Source: Pyrenophora tritici-repentis (taxonomy: Eukaryota; Ascomycota; Dothideomycetes; Pleosporales; Pleosporaceae). Taken from it: 64,000 bases of DNA. The stretch lies in NCBI RefSeq assembly GCF_003171515.1, contig NC_089392.1, positions 2,852,001 through 2,916,000 on the forward strand. The letters run 5' to 3'. The stretch's first letter is position 1; every line of letters begins with the position of its first letter. The position numbers and the translations under genes are program-made. Shown piece by piece: positions 9,791 through 21,061 of the stretch. Under the pieces are notes generated by a model. It was not told the origin of the DNA. It searched no databases and saw only the letters and a program-made list of their open reading frames with translations.

Positions 9791-11625
9791 ATGGCATCCA
9801 ACATGAGGCCGCTCGCCACCGCCAATGCCTTTGCGCAGATTCAGCTCGCTGGACGCAGGACCTTCACCACACAGCGCCCGTCGCTTATCGCCAACAGGGC
9901 ACGATGGACGCCCCGGCCTACCCAGCATCAAATTGTGCAGCGCCAGTCTGTCCGCCAGCAGTCGAACGGAGCGCCCAAGCCGAAGCCCAAGAGGTTCCGT
10001 ATGCTGCGCTGGACATGGCGTCTTGCCCAGTTCTCTGCTATTGCCGGTCTTGGATGGGTCGGATATGGCATTTACGAGACACGCAACCCGGCCGATCAGC
10101 CACCGCCTGACCCAAGCAAGAAGACGCTCGTTGTTCTGGGTGAGTAATGGCTCAATGGTGTGGGCGCAATTGAACTATGTCTAACACATGACAGGTACCG
10201 GTTGGGGATCCGTTTCCCTCCTGAAGAAGCTTGACACGGAAAACTACAACGTCATTGTCGTGTCGCCGCGAAACTACTTCCTCTTCACTCCGCTCCTCCC
10301 TTCATGCACTGTCGGCACCATCGAGCACCGCTCCATTATGGAGCCCATCCGCAACTTCCTGCGCCACAAGAAGGCCCAGGTCAAATACTACGAGGCTGAA
10401 GCCACCAAGATTGACTACGAGAAGAGGGTCGTCTACATTAGCGACGACTCGGATATCAAGGGCGATGTCTCTAAGACCGAGGTGCCTTTTGATATGCTGG
10501 TTGTCGGTGTTGGTGCCGAGAACGCCACCTTCGGTAGGCTACACGCGCATTGCCATTGTATTAAACTGACAAAGAACAGGTATCCCCGGTGTTAAGGAGA
10601 ACGGTCTTTTCTTGAAGGAGGTCGGTGACGCCCAGCGCATCCGAAACCGCATCATGGACTGCTGCGAGACGGCTACCTTCAAGGATCAGTCCGAGGAAGA
10701 GAAGAAGCGTCTGCTACATATGGTTGTCGTCGGTGGTGGACCTACCGGTGTCGAGTTTGCCGGTGAACTCCAGGACTTCTTCCACTCTGATCTGAAGAAG
10801 TGGTTACCCGAGATTCAGGACAACTTCAAGGTCACCCTCGTTGAGGCTCTGCCCAACGTCCTCCCCATGTTCTCCAAGCAGCTTATCGACTACACCGAGA
10901 AGACCTTCAAGGAGGAGACCATCACCATCCGCACAAAGACCATGGTCAAGAACGTAACTGAAAAGTTTATCGAGGCTGAGTCCACTGGTCCCGATGGCAA
11001 GAAGCAGCTCGAGAAGATTCCCTATGGTCTCCTCGTCTGGGCTACTGGTAACGCTCTCCGACCCATTGTCAAGGATCTCATCAACCAGATCCCCGCTCAA
11101 AAAGATTCGCGCCGTGGTCTTGCCGTCAACGAGTACCTCGTGGTCAAGGGTACTGAAAACGTCTGGGCTGTCGGTGACTGCGCTGTCGCCAACTACGCCC
11201 CCACCGCCCAAGTCGCCGCCCAAGAAGGTGCCTTCCTTGCCCGCATGTTCAACAACATGGCCAAGACATCCGAGATTGAGAGCGAACTCAAGCAGCTCTC
11301 CATTGCCCAAGAAACCGCTCCCGGAAAGGAGGCCCGTGACAAGGTCTTCAACGAGATCAAGGCTCTGCAACAGAGACTGAGGCGCATCAAGCAAATCGGA
11401 CCGTTCGAGTACTCCCACCAGGGTTCGCTCGCATACATTGGCTCCGAGAAGGCTGTTGCCGATGTCTCGTGGTTCGCCGGCAACATCGCTTCCGGTGGTA
11501 CCATCACCTACATCTTCTGGCGCTCTGCTTACCTCAGCATGTGCTTCAGCACCCGCAACAGGATATTGGTCATGCTTGACTGGGCAAAGGCCAAGATCTT
11601 CGGACGTGATGTGTCACGTGTCTAG
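9791..11625 (+). CDS. Alternative (type II) NADH dehydrogenase, mitochondrial
   Basis: Three exons: 9791-10139, 10195-10533, 10580-11625 (introns of 55 and 46 nt), 577 aa. The first ATG is at 9791. The N-terminus is a typical mitochondrial presequence (Arg/Ser/Thr-rich, RRTFTTQ), followed by a membrane-anchor-like stretch (LAQFSAIAGLGWVGYGIY). The first splice rebuilds the FAD dinucleotide fold VVLGTGWGSVS. The second fold for NADH is MVVVGGGPTGVEFAGEL, and the FAD-binding C-terminal motif is VWAVGDCAVANYAPTAQVAAQEG. No EF-hand insertion is visible. It oxidises NADH and reduces ubiquinone without proton pumping, as Nde/Ndi enzymes do. The anchor and long leader suggest the external (NDE) type, which is inferred. 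Confidence 0.92.
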
Positions 11626-12447
11626 ATGAGAAGACATCAGTCTTCCTCGGCATCATCCCTATCCTGTTTCCTTCTTTCCCTACCGCGCAGATTCCTTAAA
11701 AGTTTCTACGTCTCTGTCCTCAGTGCAGTTTGGGTAACTTGTTCTTTCTCTCCCTTTTGAACCTGTGAAATATGAGCCACTCTCCCTACGTTCTCTTCCT
11801 CTTTTATTTGTTTGTTTAGTTGTAAGAGTAGAGTATACTGAGTGGGTCTTTTGTTTCTGTTCCTGTCTTGTCTTGTTGAAGTGTAATTACCTAGCAGCGG
11901 ACTCTTCGGGTTCTTCGGTGTCCTTTCCTGATAGAGCCCGGCGTTTCGGTAGGGGGTTCCATTTTGCATAGCGAGCCATTCTTGTTATTCTTCTTTGGAC
12001 TTGCGGGGCTATAGACGTTTTGTATAGCTTATATGAAAGAGATGAAGATTAAGAAGCCGTGGAATAGATGTATTTCTGTATCGTATGAGTGTGATATTTA
12101 TATATTCACATATGTATTTTTATTTGAAGTGTTTGCCAAATTGTGAGTGATGGCTGTGCATTGACGAGAAGAAAGTGGAGTAGGACAGGATTGAAAGTAT
12201 AAATGAGATTTGGTTATAACTATCTAATTTCGTAGATGTAGGATGTTGGAGACTTCGTTATAAGTAAACGCCTGTCGTGTAAAGACCTATTCAACAATGG
12301 ACATGGAGAGATATAAGAATGCCGCATAAAGAAAACCCCCATCATACATCAGAAGATGGATATGTAAACCCCCATTCATCAATCAATCCCACAAAACGCC
12401 CATGATGCATGCAAACAAGTCAACGAAACGATGTGCTCATCTAAGAT
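11626..12447. other. Intergenic between convergent genes
   Basis: 822 bases, T-rich then AT-rich, consistent with the 3' UTR of the NADH dehydrogenase and the facing gene. No coding evidence. Confidence 0.5.
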
Positions 12448-14027
12448 CTACCGTGGACTACCCACAGCCCCATAACTCCTCGGACTAGCATGTCTACTCG
12501 TGCCCAACAACGCCCTTGCCTCATCCAACGCACTGCCCCTGCCCTTAATTGGGATACTCTTACTACTCCCACCGCCACCACTAGATGACGATAGCGAGCC
12601 CTTGCCACTCACAGGGCTCGTTTCCTTGGGCGTGTCTGCAGGCGTATGTGTCCGACTAACATTCGGTGTCGCCGCCACACTAACCGCAGGAGCCCACCCG
12701 CGCATCCATCCACTGACTCTGCGCCAGTGCAGACTCCTGCGTACCAGCCTCCCATGGTCATCCACGGTGATGATGACCTGGTCTTCATGGCCGGGTACAA
12801 CGGACCGGCCCCTAGGCTCCGCATCACCGAAGAACCAGAATTGCAACCCGACCGCTGCGTCCATGATGAGGACGCCGGCGGCGCCGAGAAAAAAGGGTGC
12901 GGCGCGTAGGACCCAGGCGTCGCGGTCGCTGCCGGTGCTGGGGTCGACCCAGCCGGCGCCTGTGCCGGGGGCGTACGAGTACCAAGCACACGGGTTTGTG
13001 AGGAGTGAGGTCGAGTAGAAGAGGTTGCCGAAGAAAGCGGCGGCGAAGAGGGTGGGGGGAGAGGCCGGCGGTGGAGCGACGGATTTGGTTCTTGTAGAGT
13101 TGGGGGAGACGAGAGCCCAGGTACAAGAATGTGCTGGACCAGGAGAAGATTTTGCCGGCGAGTTCGGAGGCGCTGGTTGTAGAGGAGGTTGTGGAGACGG
13201 TGCGGGCGCGGAGAAGGGCCGGGGCGAAAGGGCTAATTGGCGTGGCGGTCGTGGGGGTTGCAGAAGACGGCTATGAGGAGGGTGATGTAGAGGACTGTTT
13301 TTGGTGAGGGCATTGGGGAGCTGGATGCGGCTACGCGGCGGACATGTGGGTTTGGCGATGCGCCTGAGGGCGTGGTACCGCCCTGCCACGATGACTCCTT
13401 GGGCGCAAAGTCTGGAATTCTGAAAGAGCCTTTTGTATTTGGGCGCGGCACGTCTTTCGCTTTACTTTCCGGACGCTTGCTGTCTGCTGAGTCCTGCGAC
13501 TTGTTGGACGGCGCCTTTTGAGGGCTCCCTATGCCTACGCCCTCGAGAACCTGATGCATGGCCGCACCCCCAGGGCCTGAATTGCCGCTCGCGCCAGAAC
13601 TACTCCAGCGTCCCCAGACGGGGCGCAGAGGCCGTCCGTGATGTAGCATCTCATACCACACCCACTGCGAGCACAGGCAGCAGTCGACAAAGACATAGTA
13701 CCCTGCTATGATAATCTGCCATGACGCTTGCCCTGTGAACAGACATCCCAACAGATTTGTCACATCACCCAGCAGCCATTCGGTCAAGAAGAATGCGCTC
13801 AACCCCGATGTAGATTTCAACTTGTGGTTCTTATATATTTGAGGCAGCTGTGCGAACAGCCATGATATGATACTGCACGTGCCGAGTAATGTAGAGACGA
13901 GGGCGAGATTCGTAGGTACGCAGGTATGGAATGTCGCGGAGAGATGGTAGAGGAACGCGTTGGCGGGTTCGCACGCTGCCGGTAACGGGGGCTCTGCTAT
14001 GTGTAGGGGGGATAGATAGGGTGGCAT
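12448..14027 (-). CDS. PQ-loop repeat membrane protein (Ypq-like) with two apparent +1 frameshifts
   Basis: Three consecutive reading frames together spell one PQ-loop protein. Segment 1 (from ATG 14027 to about 13258) has the first repeat, SWLFAQLPQIYKNHKLKSTS, plus several membrane helices and a long Ser/Pro linker. Segment 2 (about 13252-13060) has the second repeat, YLGSRLPQLYKNQIRRSTAG. Segment 3 (about 13053-12448) has the last helices (FFGNLFYSTSLLTNPCAWYS, AAPFFLGAAGVLIMDAAVG) and a Ser/Gly-rich tail. The frame is lost at two G runs on the plus strand: G5 at 13253-13257 and G6 at 13054-13059, where one base fewer would keep the frame. No acceptable GT..AG intron explains either. The family exports basic amino acids from the vacuole or lysosome. 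Either homopolymer sequencing errors or a decaying gene. Confidence 0.72.
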
Positions 14028-15466
14028 GGTGCCATAGATCGGTGTGGGAAGCTGGTGGGAAGTAGCGATACGGATTTCACGCGTGGTTTTCTAGGGGTTT
14101 GCTGGAAAGTGCTCCCCAGGCTGCGGCTCTTCTCGCCGTCTCTTCTTCGCGTCGTGGCAGTGTAGGCACGGCGATTAAATGGTGATTAAGTTGGTTGGAA
14201 CAGCCACCGGGGCGCAGATGCAACCTTGGACAGCACAGTCGCGCGCTCCGTCCAAGAATGGTAGCGAAGTTGGGCTTCTACGACGACTATCTCGGAGCCA
14301 ATAGTGCGACTTGAAGTTGGCTTGTTCGGCGGAGCCCTGACGTCGGCGTACCGATGGGTGGTTGAGAGGGCTGGGGGCACGAGGACAGGATGCTTCGCAA
14401 AAGCAAGCACTCGAACAATGCAAAGAAGGAAGTTGAAATGTGAAGACGAGTAATAGAGAATGAAGCGAGTCAAGACGTCAAGAAGCAAAGACACGCAGCC
14501 AGTCCCTTGGCCGTCAAGAGTCATCAACCCCAGGGCCAGCCACCAGTAGCAGCCGCAAAGGAAGCTCTCCACACTGTTAGACGACGCCCCAGCGGGCTCG
14601 CATGACCGGACACGACGGCGGGCATGGCTAGGCCAGGCAATCCGGGAAGCGATAATGGGTAGTGTGACTTGGGCGTGTGGGATGTCATGGCCGACAGATA
14701 AGAGCTTATCTCGAGACCAAGACAGTGCACACACGATCAACTGTCCAGGGATCTGGGCGAAGTCGCTTTTCGTCCATTGCCGCCGCTCGCGGGCCCTGGA
14801 GGGCTTGGCCATGCAACTCATCTCAGCCTGCGTCGGAGCGGAACAGGCACCGACTGGCTCCTACGACTCTAGAGTTGCACCGCCAGATCTTCGTATCCCG
14901 ACCTTCGGATGGAGTTTCTTACTTGAGTCGTCATGTTAAGGGTCCTGCTGCTCCTGCTCCTCCTCCTGTGCAAGGCCCACCTCCGCCATCGGGCTGATCC
15001 TTCGCTTCGGCCTTGCTAACGCTTAAATCAACTAATAAATACCACTAACATGGCCTCCGAAACGTAACAAGAATCCGCCCGTTGACCGCTGACGTACCGA
15101 CATGTGCGTGAACCATGTGGCTACTAGTCCTCACATGTCTGTTGTAAGCATGCATGTGGGTGGCTGCACTTGTAAAGGGCCATTGCACACACCGCACGGG
15201 CTTGGAAACATGCATGATGACGCCTCAAGGTAGAAATACTTAAATTCGCTTGTGATTAATAAGTAGGTACATTCGATGCTATCACGATATGAGCGTGTGA
15301 CCATTGCACCTTCCCCGCCGATGGAAGCCCAACCTCCAGCGTCTAGACAGTATTGCGATCATCTTCGATCCTCGAATATGCGCCAGCCTGCTTCTGAGCC
15401 TTCCATCGGGGACTGCTTTCCATCAGCACAGTTTGGTATGCGATAAAGGCCAACCCAACCGACTTA
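14028..15466. other. Intergenic, no supported gene
   Basis: 1.4 kb. A 211-codon minus-strand frame (14186-14821) has no recognisable domain. The right part carries the 3' flank of the orphan membrane protein gene. Confidence 0.45.
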
Positions 15467-16229
15467 CTAGAAGAAGTTCTTAAAGCCCACAATGCCCGCC
15501 GCCATGGCCGCATATCCGCCCAGCAGCCTCGACCAGTTGCCCTCTTGTCCGACAGCCAACGCAACGAGATCGTATACCAAGCATCCGCCAAAGATCCAGT
15601 CGCTCATGCTTGCTGCCGCGGCAAAGCCTACACCAGTCGCGACCTGCACGAGCGAGCTGGGCTCAACACCAACAAAGTAGGCTGCCGATGTGTTGTGAAG
15701 GAGGTCCAGCACACCGATACCCGCAAACGTCTTTGCGACAATATGCGTTAGGAAGTTGGGCGTTGAGCGTGTGTCGAGCGGCTCGAGAGCCGTAGCGATA
15801 TAACCGACTTGTGCAAGCGTATTGATGATGACGAAGATATTGGATGCCTCGAGATTGTTCGCATTCCAGAAGAACATCCAAGCTGTGTAGTTGTCAGTAT
15901 TTCGATTCCCTCACAGGTCGCATCCAGGTAAACGTACTTCCGATGCAGAAATTGCCCAAACTATACACCCATGCGAACTTGTTCATCATGGCGCACTCCT
16001 GCGCATTTCCATCTTGCTTCCATAGCTTCCACAGCCAGACCAGCTGGAAGATTTGTTGTGGGAAGAAGAAGGCACCGATGAAGTATGGGTATGGAGAAAA
16101 GGCCGCAAGATTCCGGTTGTGGATATCCATCATATTGGGCGTGGAGAAGATGCCATATTGTTGCAGTGCAAAGTCGTACACAAACGATGCTGGCGCAAGG
16201 TAGCGCACCGTGGATTGTGTGTTACCCAT
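15467..16229 (-). CDS. Uncharacterised multi-pass membrane protein with N-myristoylation-type start
   Basis: Two exons, 15938-16229 and 15467-15882, with a 55-nt intron (GTACGT..CACAG) whose splice reads NFCIGTWMFFWNANNLE; 235 aa. I do not recognise a family. About five or six hydrophobic segments are visible: YFIGAFFFPQQIFQLVWLW, FAWVYSLGNFCIG, NIFVIINTLAQVGYIATAL, FAGIGVLDLLHN, VGVEPSSLVQVATGVGFAAAA and a C-terminal GGCLVYDLVALAVG..GGYAAMAAGIVGF. The N-terminus MGNTQS fits the MGxxxS myristoylation consensus. The upstream (ACA/ACG)n tract encodes a run of Thr only if a non-ATG start is used, so I place it in the 5' UTR. Confidence 0.75.
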
Positions 16230-17090
16230 AGCGGTTGTCGTTGTCGTTGTTGTTGTGAGTAGGTATTGGAAGAAAGTGGGTATCACGAACAGACTCAACT
16301 GCAATAAGTAGCTAGAGTTTTAGAAAATCGATGTAGGGAAGATGGGAATTCAAAAATAGCAGATGCAGCTTGTGCTTCTTTGTACAATGTCTGCGTCGCG
16401 CGTCTTTGCTGCGCGGAGTCGAAGACGTCATGCTTAAATGCGCCATCTTTCCAGGGTCCGGTAAGCCCGATCCGTCGCCCACATCGTGGCCATCATCGTC
16501 GGTAACACGGCGCAATGTTTTGCACCGACTTTGGTTCGGACTATTCGCGTATTGTTGATGTGCCCGGGGATGGAGGCTAGGAATGCCGAGGCCGAGTGGG
16601 CTACCTACGTACTTCTAAGGAGAGTCAGCGTGTTTGACGACAAGCTGTTGCTGCTCCTGCGACGCATGATGCACACGCGTCAAGATGAGCTCAACCCATG
16701 GCACCAGGTGTGTATAAACTGATCATTTGCTCCCCTGGCGACATCTTGAGTATAGGGGCACCTGGCTGTCATAATATACTATCCAATAGGCATGCCTGGC
16801 GACTACAGTGGCCTTTGTACACTAACATGTCAGATATTATGTCACCCGGGTGTACACGTATACCCGTCGCCTTCACGCACTTGAGTCTGCGAAGACTGGG
16901 TAGGTGCCAGTGGTACTCAGTGCTACGATCCTGCTTATTGTGGTGTGCAATACTCACAGCTTCCTCCGGTTCGCGAGAGGCAGTCACACAATGCCTCTCA
17001 CCAAGATGACATACATCTCTTCCTCAACCAACACGCCCACGGTACATCCATTAATACCTACCTCAACATTCGCACAACAATACATCCGTT
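16230..17090. other. Intergenic, divergent promoters
   Basis: 861 bases between divergent genes, with a short ACA/ACG (TGT/CGT) repeat next to 16229. No supported coding sequence. Confidence 0.45.
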
Positions 17091-18155
17091 ATGAGTCTAT
17101 CTTCTATGGAAACTGGGAGGGATAGAGCTGACAGCTCGTCCGTAACAACTGCCATGGACCTAGTAAGATTAGGCCATGACGAAGATATACCCCCACAGTA
17201 TTACAAGATATCCACTGGGGCACAGGCAAAGACTGGTGATATCGCCTTCTGTCTTTTGAAAGCCGACATCCAATCTTTTAAAGGGCCGGTTGATGCCCAG
17301 GCGATGCATACGTTGAAAAAGAGTATAGTCGCCGTAAAACGCATACGAGGCCGCAACAACGGCAAGATTGACGAGATCCTGGCATTCTTACGTATCAAGA
17401 AGTATCTCTCTGCACAAGAAGATAGCATGATGACTCAAAGCGTTCGACACAACATTGTAAACTTGACGGGCCTAGACAGGAAGTGGAAAGAAGCCAAAGA
17501 CATCCGAAACTGGACTTGGCTCGCCATGGAAGCCATCATTCCTGGCATCACCATAGAGGATCTATTCCAAGGACAGCACAAACTCGGCACAACAGTCAGA
17601 AAATACATACCTCACACATTTGCGCTGGAATTCTTCCTACAAATCGGCCAGGCGCTCGTATTCCTTCACGAAAAAATGAACTATGCACACAGAGACATCG
17701 GACGCGAGAATATACTCATCAGCATCGCACACCCAGCACAATGTGAGGCTGAGAATACGGAGCTTTGCACGCAACATCTTCCGATTGTCAGATACGTCCT
17801 GGTTGACCTCGAAGCCTGCGGCAGAACCGAAGATTCATTTCGAAATATCTGCAATAAGCAAGATGACGTCTTCACATTTTGTTACTTGGTCAGGCAGTTA
17901 GCTGATCATGGGGCTGTAGAGGGAAGTGATGAGTGGATTGCATTCCTAAAGTCTATGAGGAAATTCCCGCAACACAAAAATATTATCGAGTTAATGGTGC
18001 TATGGGTGGAAAGGGTGAGGGCTATGCGAGACGAACAGGCGGAGGTCGAGAAGGAGGACGTGGCAAAGGTGTTGGATTTTGTAAAGGAGAAAGGTGGGGA
18101 GAAGGAGGTATATGAGAAGATGGATGTGGTTTTGAGAGAGAGGCGTAGTGAGTGA
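17091..18155 (+). CDS. Kinase-like protein with degenerate catalytic motifs, lineage-specific
   Basis: Single exon, 354 aa. The fold is recognisable as protein-kinase-like. VAVKRI (about residue 85) resembles the ATP-lysine strand, FALEFFLQIGQALVFLHEK the helix before the catalytic loop, and YAHRDIGRENILI (near 200) the HRDxxxxN catalytic loop. YVLVDLEACGR (near 238) stands where DFG should be. The catalytic-loop Lys is replaced by Gly and DFG is DLE, so phosphotransfer is uncertain; the protein may be a pseudokinase or a fungal-specific divergent kinase. The C-terminal 70 residues are highly charged helix (VEKEDVAKVLDFVKEKGG). Function and substrate are unknown. Confidence 0.7.
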   Translation: MSLSSMETGRDRADSSSVTTAMDLVRLGHDEDIPPQYYKISTGAQAKTGDIAFCLLKADIQSFKGPVDAQAMHTLKKSIVAVKRIRGRNNGKIDEILAFLRIKKYLSAQEDSMMTQSVRHNIVNLTGLDRKWKEAKDIRNWTWLAMEAIIPGITIEDLFQGQHKLGTTVRKYIPHTFALEFFLQIGQALVFLHEKMNYAHRDIGRENILISIAHPAQCEAENTELCTQHLPIVRYVLVDLEACGRTEDSFRNICNKQDDVFTFCYLVRQLADHGAVEGSDEWIAFLKSMRKFPQHKNIIELMVLWVERVRAMRDEQAEVEKEDVAKVLDFVKEKGGEKEVYEKMDVVLRERRSE

Positions 18156-18244
18156 GCTAGGAACGTTGTCGGGGTTTTTATATCCGGATATCCTATCTTT
18201 CCTGACCATCGAACCTTTTGGTTTCGGAACAAAACTCCCAATTT

Positions 18245-18658
18245 ATGACATCCGGATCCTCTAGCACAGCATTAATTTTAGTGCTACCTGTGGATAAAGT
18301 GCCACGCCGAATCGATGCTGTGCCATGGTATTTGCATCGGCATGGGGTAAGCATCTGGCTCGGGAAGGAGCTAGCCCCGGGAGCCACTGACTATAACTAC
18401 CGAGAAACCAAGACTTTGCTCAAGCTGATACACATGATCTTTCGGATCATCGACAACATCAACAAAACAGGTAAGCCCGCATCTCCCTTGTGCTACTCTA
18501 ATTCACACCTACTGATCACAATACAAAGTAAAAGGATGATACCTACTATAGGTTCGACCATTGCGCAACCTGAGCATGAGTTGTATGCTCGCACAATCAA
18601 CCTGAAGTCTACCTACACACGCGAACGCCTACTCCGAGCGAAGCGAGCTGCTGCATAA
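18245..18658 (+). CDS. Hypothetical small protein (weak)
   Basis: The frame from ATG 18245 is open to 18658. A consensus intron inside it (18471-18551, GTAAGC..TATAG, 81 nt) keeps the frame whether or not it is removed; spliced length is 110 aa. No family is recognised. The C-terminus is basic (YTRERLLRAKRAAA). Listed only because of the intron-compatible frame; it may be non-coding. Confidence 0.25.
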   Translation: MTSGSSSTALILVLPVDKVPRRIDAVPWYLHRHGVSIWLGKELAPGATDYNYRETKTLLKLIHMIFRIIDNINKTGKPASPLCYSNSHLLITIQSKRMIPTIGSTIAQPEHELYARTINLKSTYTRERLLRAKRAAA

Positions 18659-19373
18659 CTTTTGTGAAAGCGTGGTCAGCTGTATCTCGTTAGGCGCACA
18701 GGCCTTTCTAATGTCCTGGACACGGGTACACGAGTTCACTTTCTTCCCGCGACTAGGTACGTACCATGCATCCCATGTACATATATGTAAGCTCAGGGCA
18801 AGAGAAGATGACTAACAGGATGCAGTGGAGCCTTCAAGCCCAGGCCCATGTAATATTTTGACGTCACACTACATAGTTATCGCATGTAAAACAGGAAAGG
18901 ATGAATTCGAACATCTTACTGTCCATCATTGCCCTGGCTGTAAGGTATCTTTCTAAAAACATTAGGCGGCCGCTACCCAACTATCATGAGCCTGAACAGG
19001 TGAACAGAGATATTGTGAAAATAAACTACCTGTGTCAAGCGGCCAAGGACAGTTCACTCCCGTTGCTTACACGGTATGGCCGCTGGAGAGCCGCGCACAG
19101 GTACCGGACGGTTCCGGGGATGAGGTATACGGAAAAGGGATGAAATCAGCACTAACCACATTGATCCAACAAATGCATGTCAATTATTGAGCCTAATATC
19201 TTACGGATGTACTGGGACAGGAATCTCGGTCGAATTACAAGAAGCTAATATAAAAACAACGTGCTTTCCCGTTACCGGGTCGCAGCCAGCATCGACATAA
19301 GCACAGAACCTGCTGCCATCGTTGTCAAGCAGTTTCTCGTCGCATCGCAGCCCGTACCACATTTCATCACACT
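18659..19373. other. Intergenic: promoter of FAD oxidoreductase
   Basis: 715 bases. An 80-codon frame at 18901-19143 has no family features. A TATA-like TATAAAAA is at 19249-19256, 118-125 bp before the ATG at 19374. Confidence 0.45.
19249..19256 (+). promoter_or_regulatory. TATA box of the FAD oxidoreductase gene
   Basis: TATAAAAA located 118-125 bp upstream of ATG 19374. Confidence 0.45.
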
Positions 19374-21061
19374 ATGAGGAACCTATTTCTATTTGCCGCC
19401 CTATCGGCGAATGCACTGTCAGAGGCTACCTTTGAGCCGTCACACTTTAACGTCACTGAGGCACTGCTTCGAAATGGCGTCCATGCGTCGGTCATACCCA
19501 AAGCTTAATGTAGCTGCTCCGTAGCCGTATGTTATTGAATTTCTACCGGAAATCCTAGAGTGTACTAAGAGACCTTCCAGTGTGAGACCTTGAACCGCAT
19601 CTTTGGTGATGATCAAGTGGATATGCAATCCGAGTCTGTATACAAGGCATTTGTTAGTGCCTACTGGTCCGACCAGCAAAAGGTCATGTCGCCCAAATGC
19701 GTCTTCAAACCGCAGAAGTCCCTAGATGTATCCACAGCTATTCTCGTCGCTCGTCTTACGGATTGCAAATTTGCGGCGAAAAGTGGTGGACACTCCGCAG
19801 TAGCAGGAGGATCGAACATTCAGGATGGAATCACGATCAGCTTCGAGAGGATGAATCAGACAACACTGTCTGCTGATAAGAAGAGCGTATCATATCAGCC
19901 TGGCCAGACTTGGGCTCAGGTATATGACAAATTGGCCAAGGACAACGTGGGCGTTCTTGGAGGGCGAGTTGCTGACGTTGGTGTTGGTGGATTGACCATG
20001 GGCGGAGGTAAGAGCTACATCATGTCAAGTTCATAATCAAAAGTTTCTAACATCTCACTCTAGGCATATCATTCTTCTCGAGCATGTATGGCTTAGCTTG
20101 CGATAACGTCATTTCGTACGAACTGGTTACTGCCTCTGGACGCATAATCAACGTCGACAAAACCTCATATCCCGATCTTTACCAGTGTTTACGAGGTGGT
20201 GGCAATAACTTTGGTCTTGTCACAAAGTTCACTGTAGTCGCCATTCCTAGGCAGGGGAACATGTGGGGTGGAGCGCGACTCTACCCTGCAGCCGTGAGCC
20301 CTGCTGTTATCAAGGCTTACTACAACCTCGGTATGAGCGCAACAAAGGACCCAAAGTCCCATCAAATCGTGTCGTTTGGCGTCCTTCCCCAGGTTGGTCA
20401 GGTATCCCTTGTCCAACTGGACTATGCCGATCCAACTGGCAACGCTTCTGTATTCTCCGAGTATAACGCGATCCCAGGAGCCATACAGGACTCTACAGGA
20501 ATCAATAGCCTTTCGAATTTGACACGTGCACTGGGTGTCCAGCCTGACTCAGGGTCTCGACAGTTGTTCCGCAGTTGGACTGCCAAGCTGGATGAGGACA
20601 TGGCGAACACTATCAAGAACATATACTTCGAGGAGCTCCCCAGTATTCTTAACGCAACAAGAATTCTTCCCGCTCTAGCCCTCCAGGTTCTCACCCAACC
20701 GATTATAGAGAAGACTCATTCGAACGGAGGCAATGTACTCGGTCTCGACCCTAAAGGTGGACCCCTTTTATTGGCCTTGATCTCGATATCTTGGGCCGAT
20801 AGTGCCGACGACGAACGGCTTCACCAGTTCACAGCGAGAGTGGAGAAGCGCGCCGTCGCCGCAGCAAAGGCCAAAGGCAAACATAACGACTACATTTACA
20901 TGAACTACGGAAGCCAGTATCAAGATGTTGTTGCTGGTTATGGTTCAGCTAACAAAGCTCGAATGATTGCCGTCTCTCACAAGTATGATCCGCATGGTGT
21001 GTTTCAGCAGCTTCAGCCGGGTTACTTCAAGCTCAATGGTGCGCCACAGCTTGGGGCTTGA
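19374..21061 (+). pseudogene. Secreted FAD-linked (berberine-bridge-like) oxidoreductase with in-frame stop
   Basis: Three exons by homology: 19374-19526, 19581-20007 and 20064-21061 (introns GTATGT..CCAG and GTAAGA..CTAG); 525 codons. The signal peptide MRNLFLFAALSANALS is intact. FAD_binding_4 motifs include FAAKSGGHSAVAGGSN (the His that carries covalent FAD in this family), GGLTMGGGISFFSSMYGLAC across the second splice, and LRGGGNNFGLVTKFT. The C-terminus YDPHGVFQQLQPGYFKL is normal. Codon 45 (19506-19508) is TAA, right before the expected CSVAC segment at the end of exon 1. All later sequence is intact. A non-consensus splice could skip the stop, so this is either a very recent pseudogene or an unusual splice. 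Confidence 0.7.

Noticed and set aside
14186..14821. 211-codon minus-strand frame
   Set aside because: No domain, atypical Cys/Trp/Arg composition, and no splice support; likely chance in GC-rich intergenic DNA.
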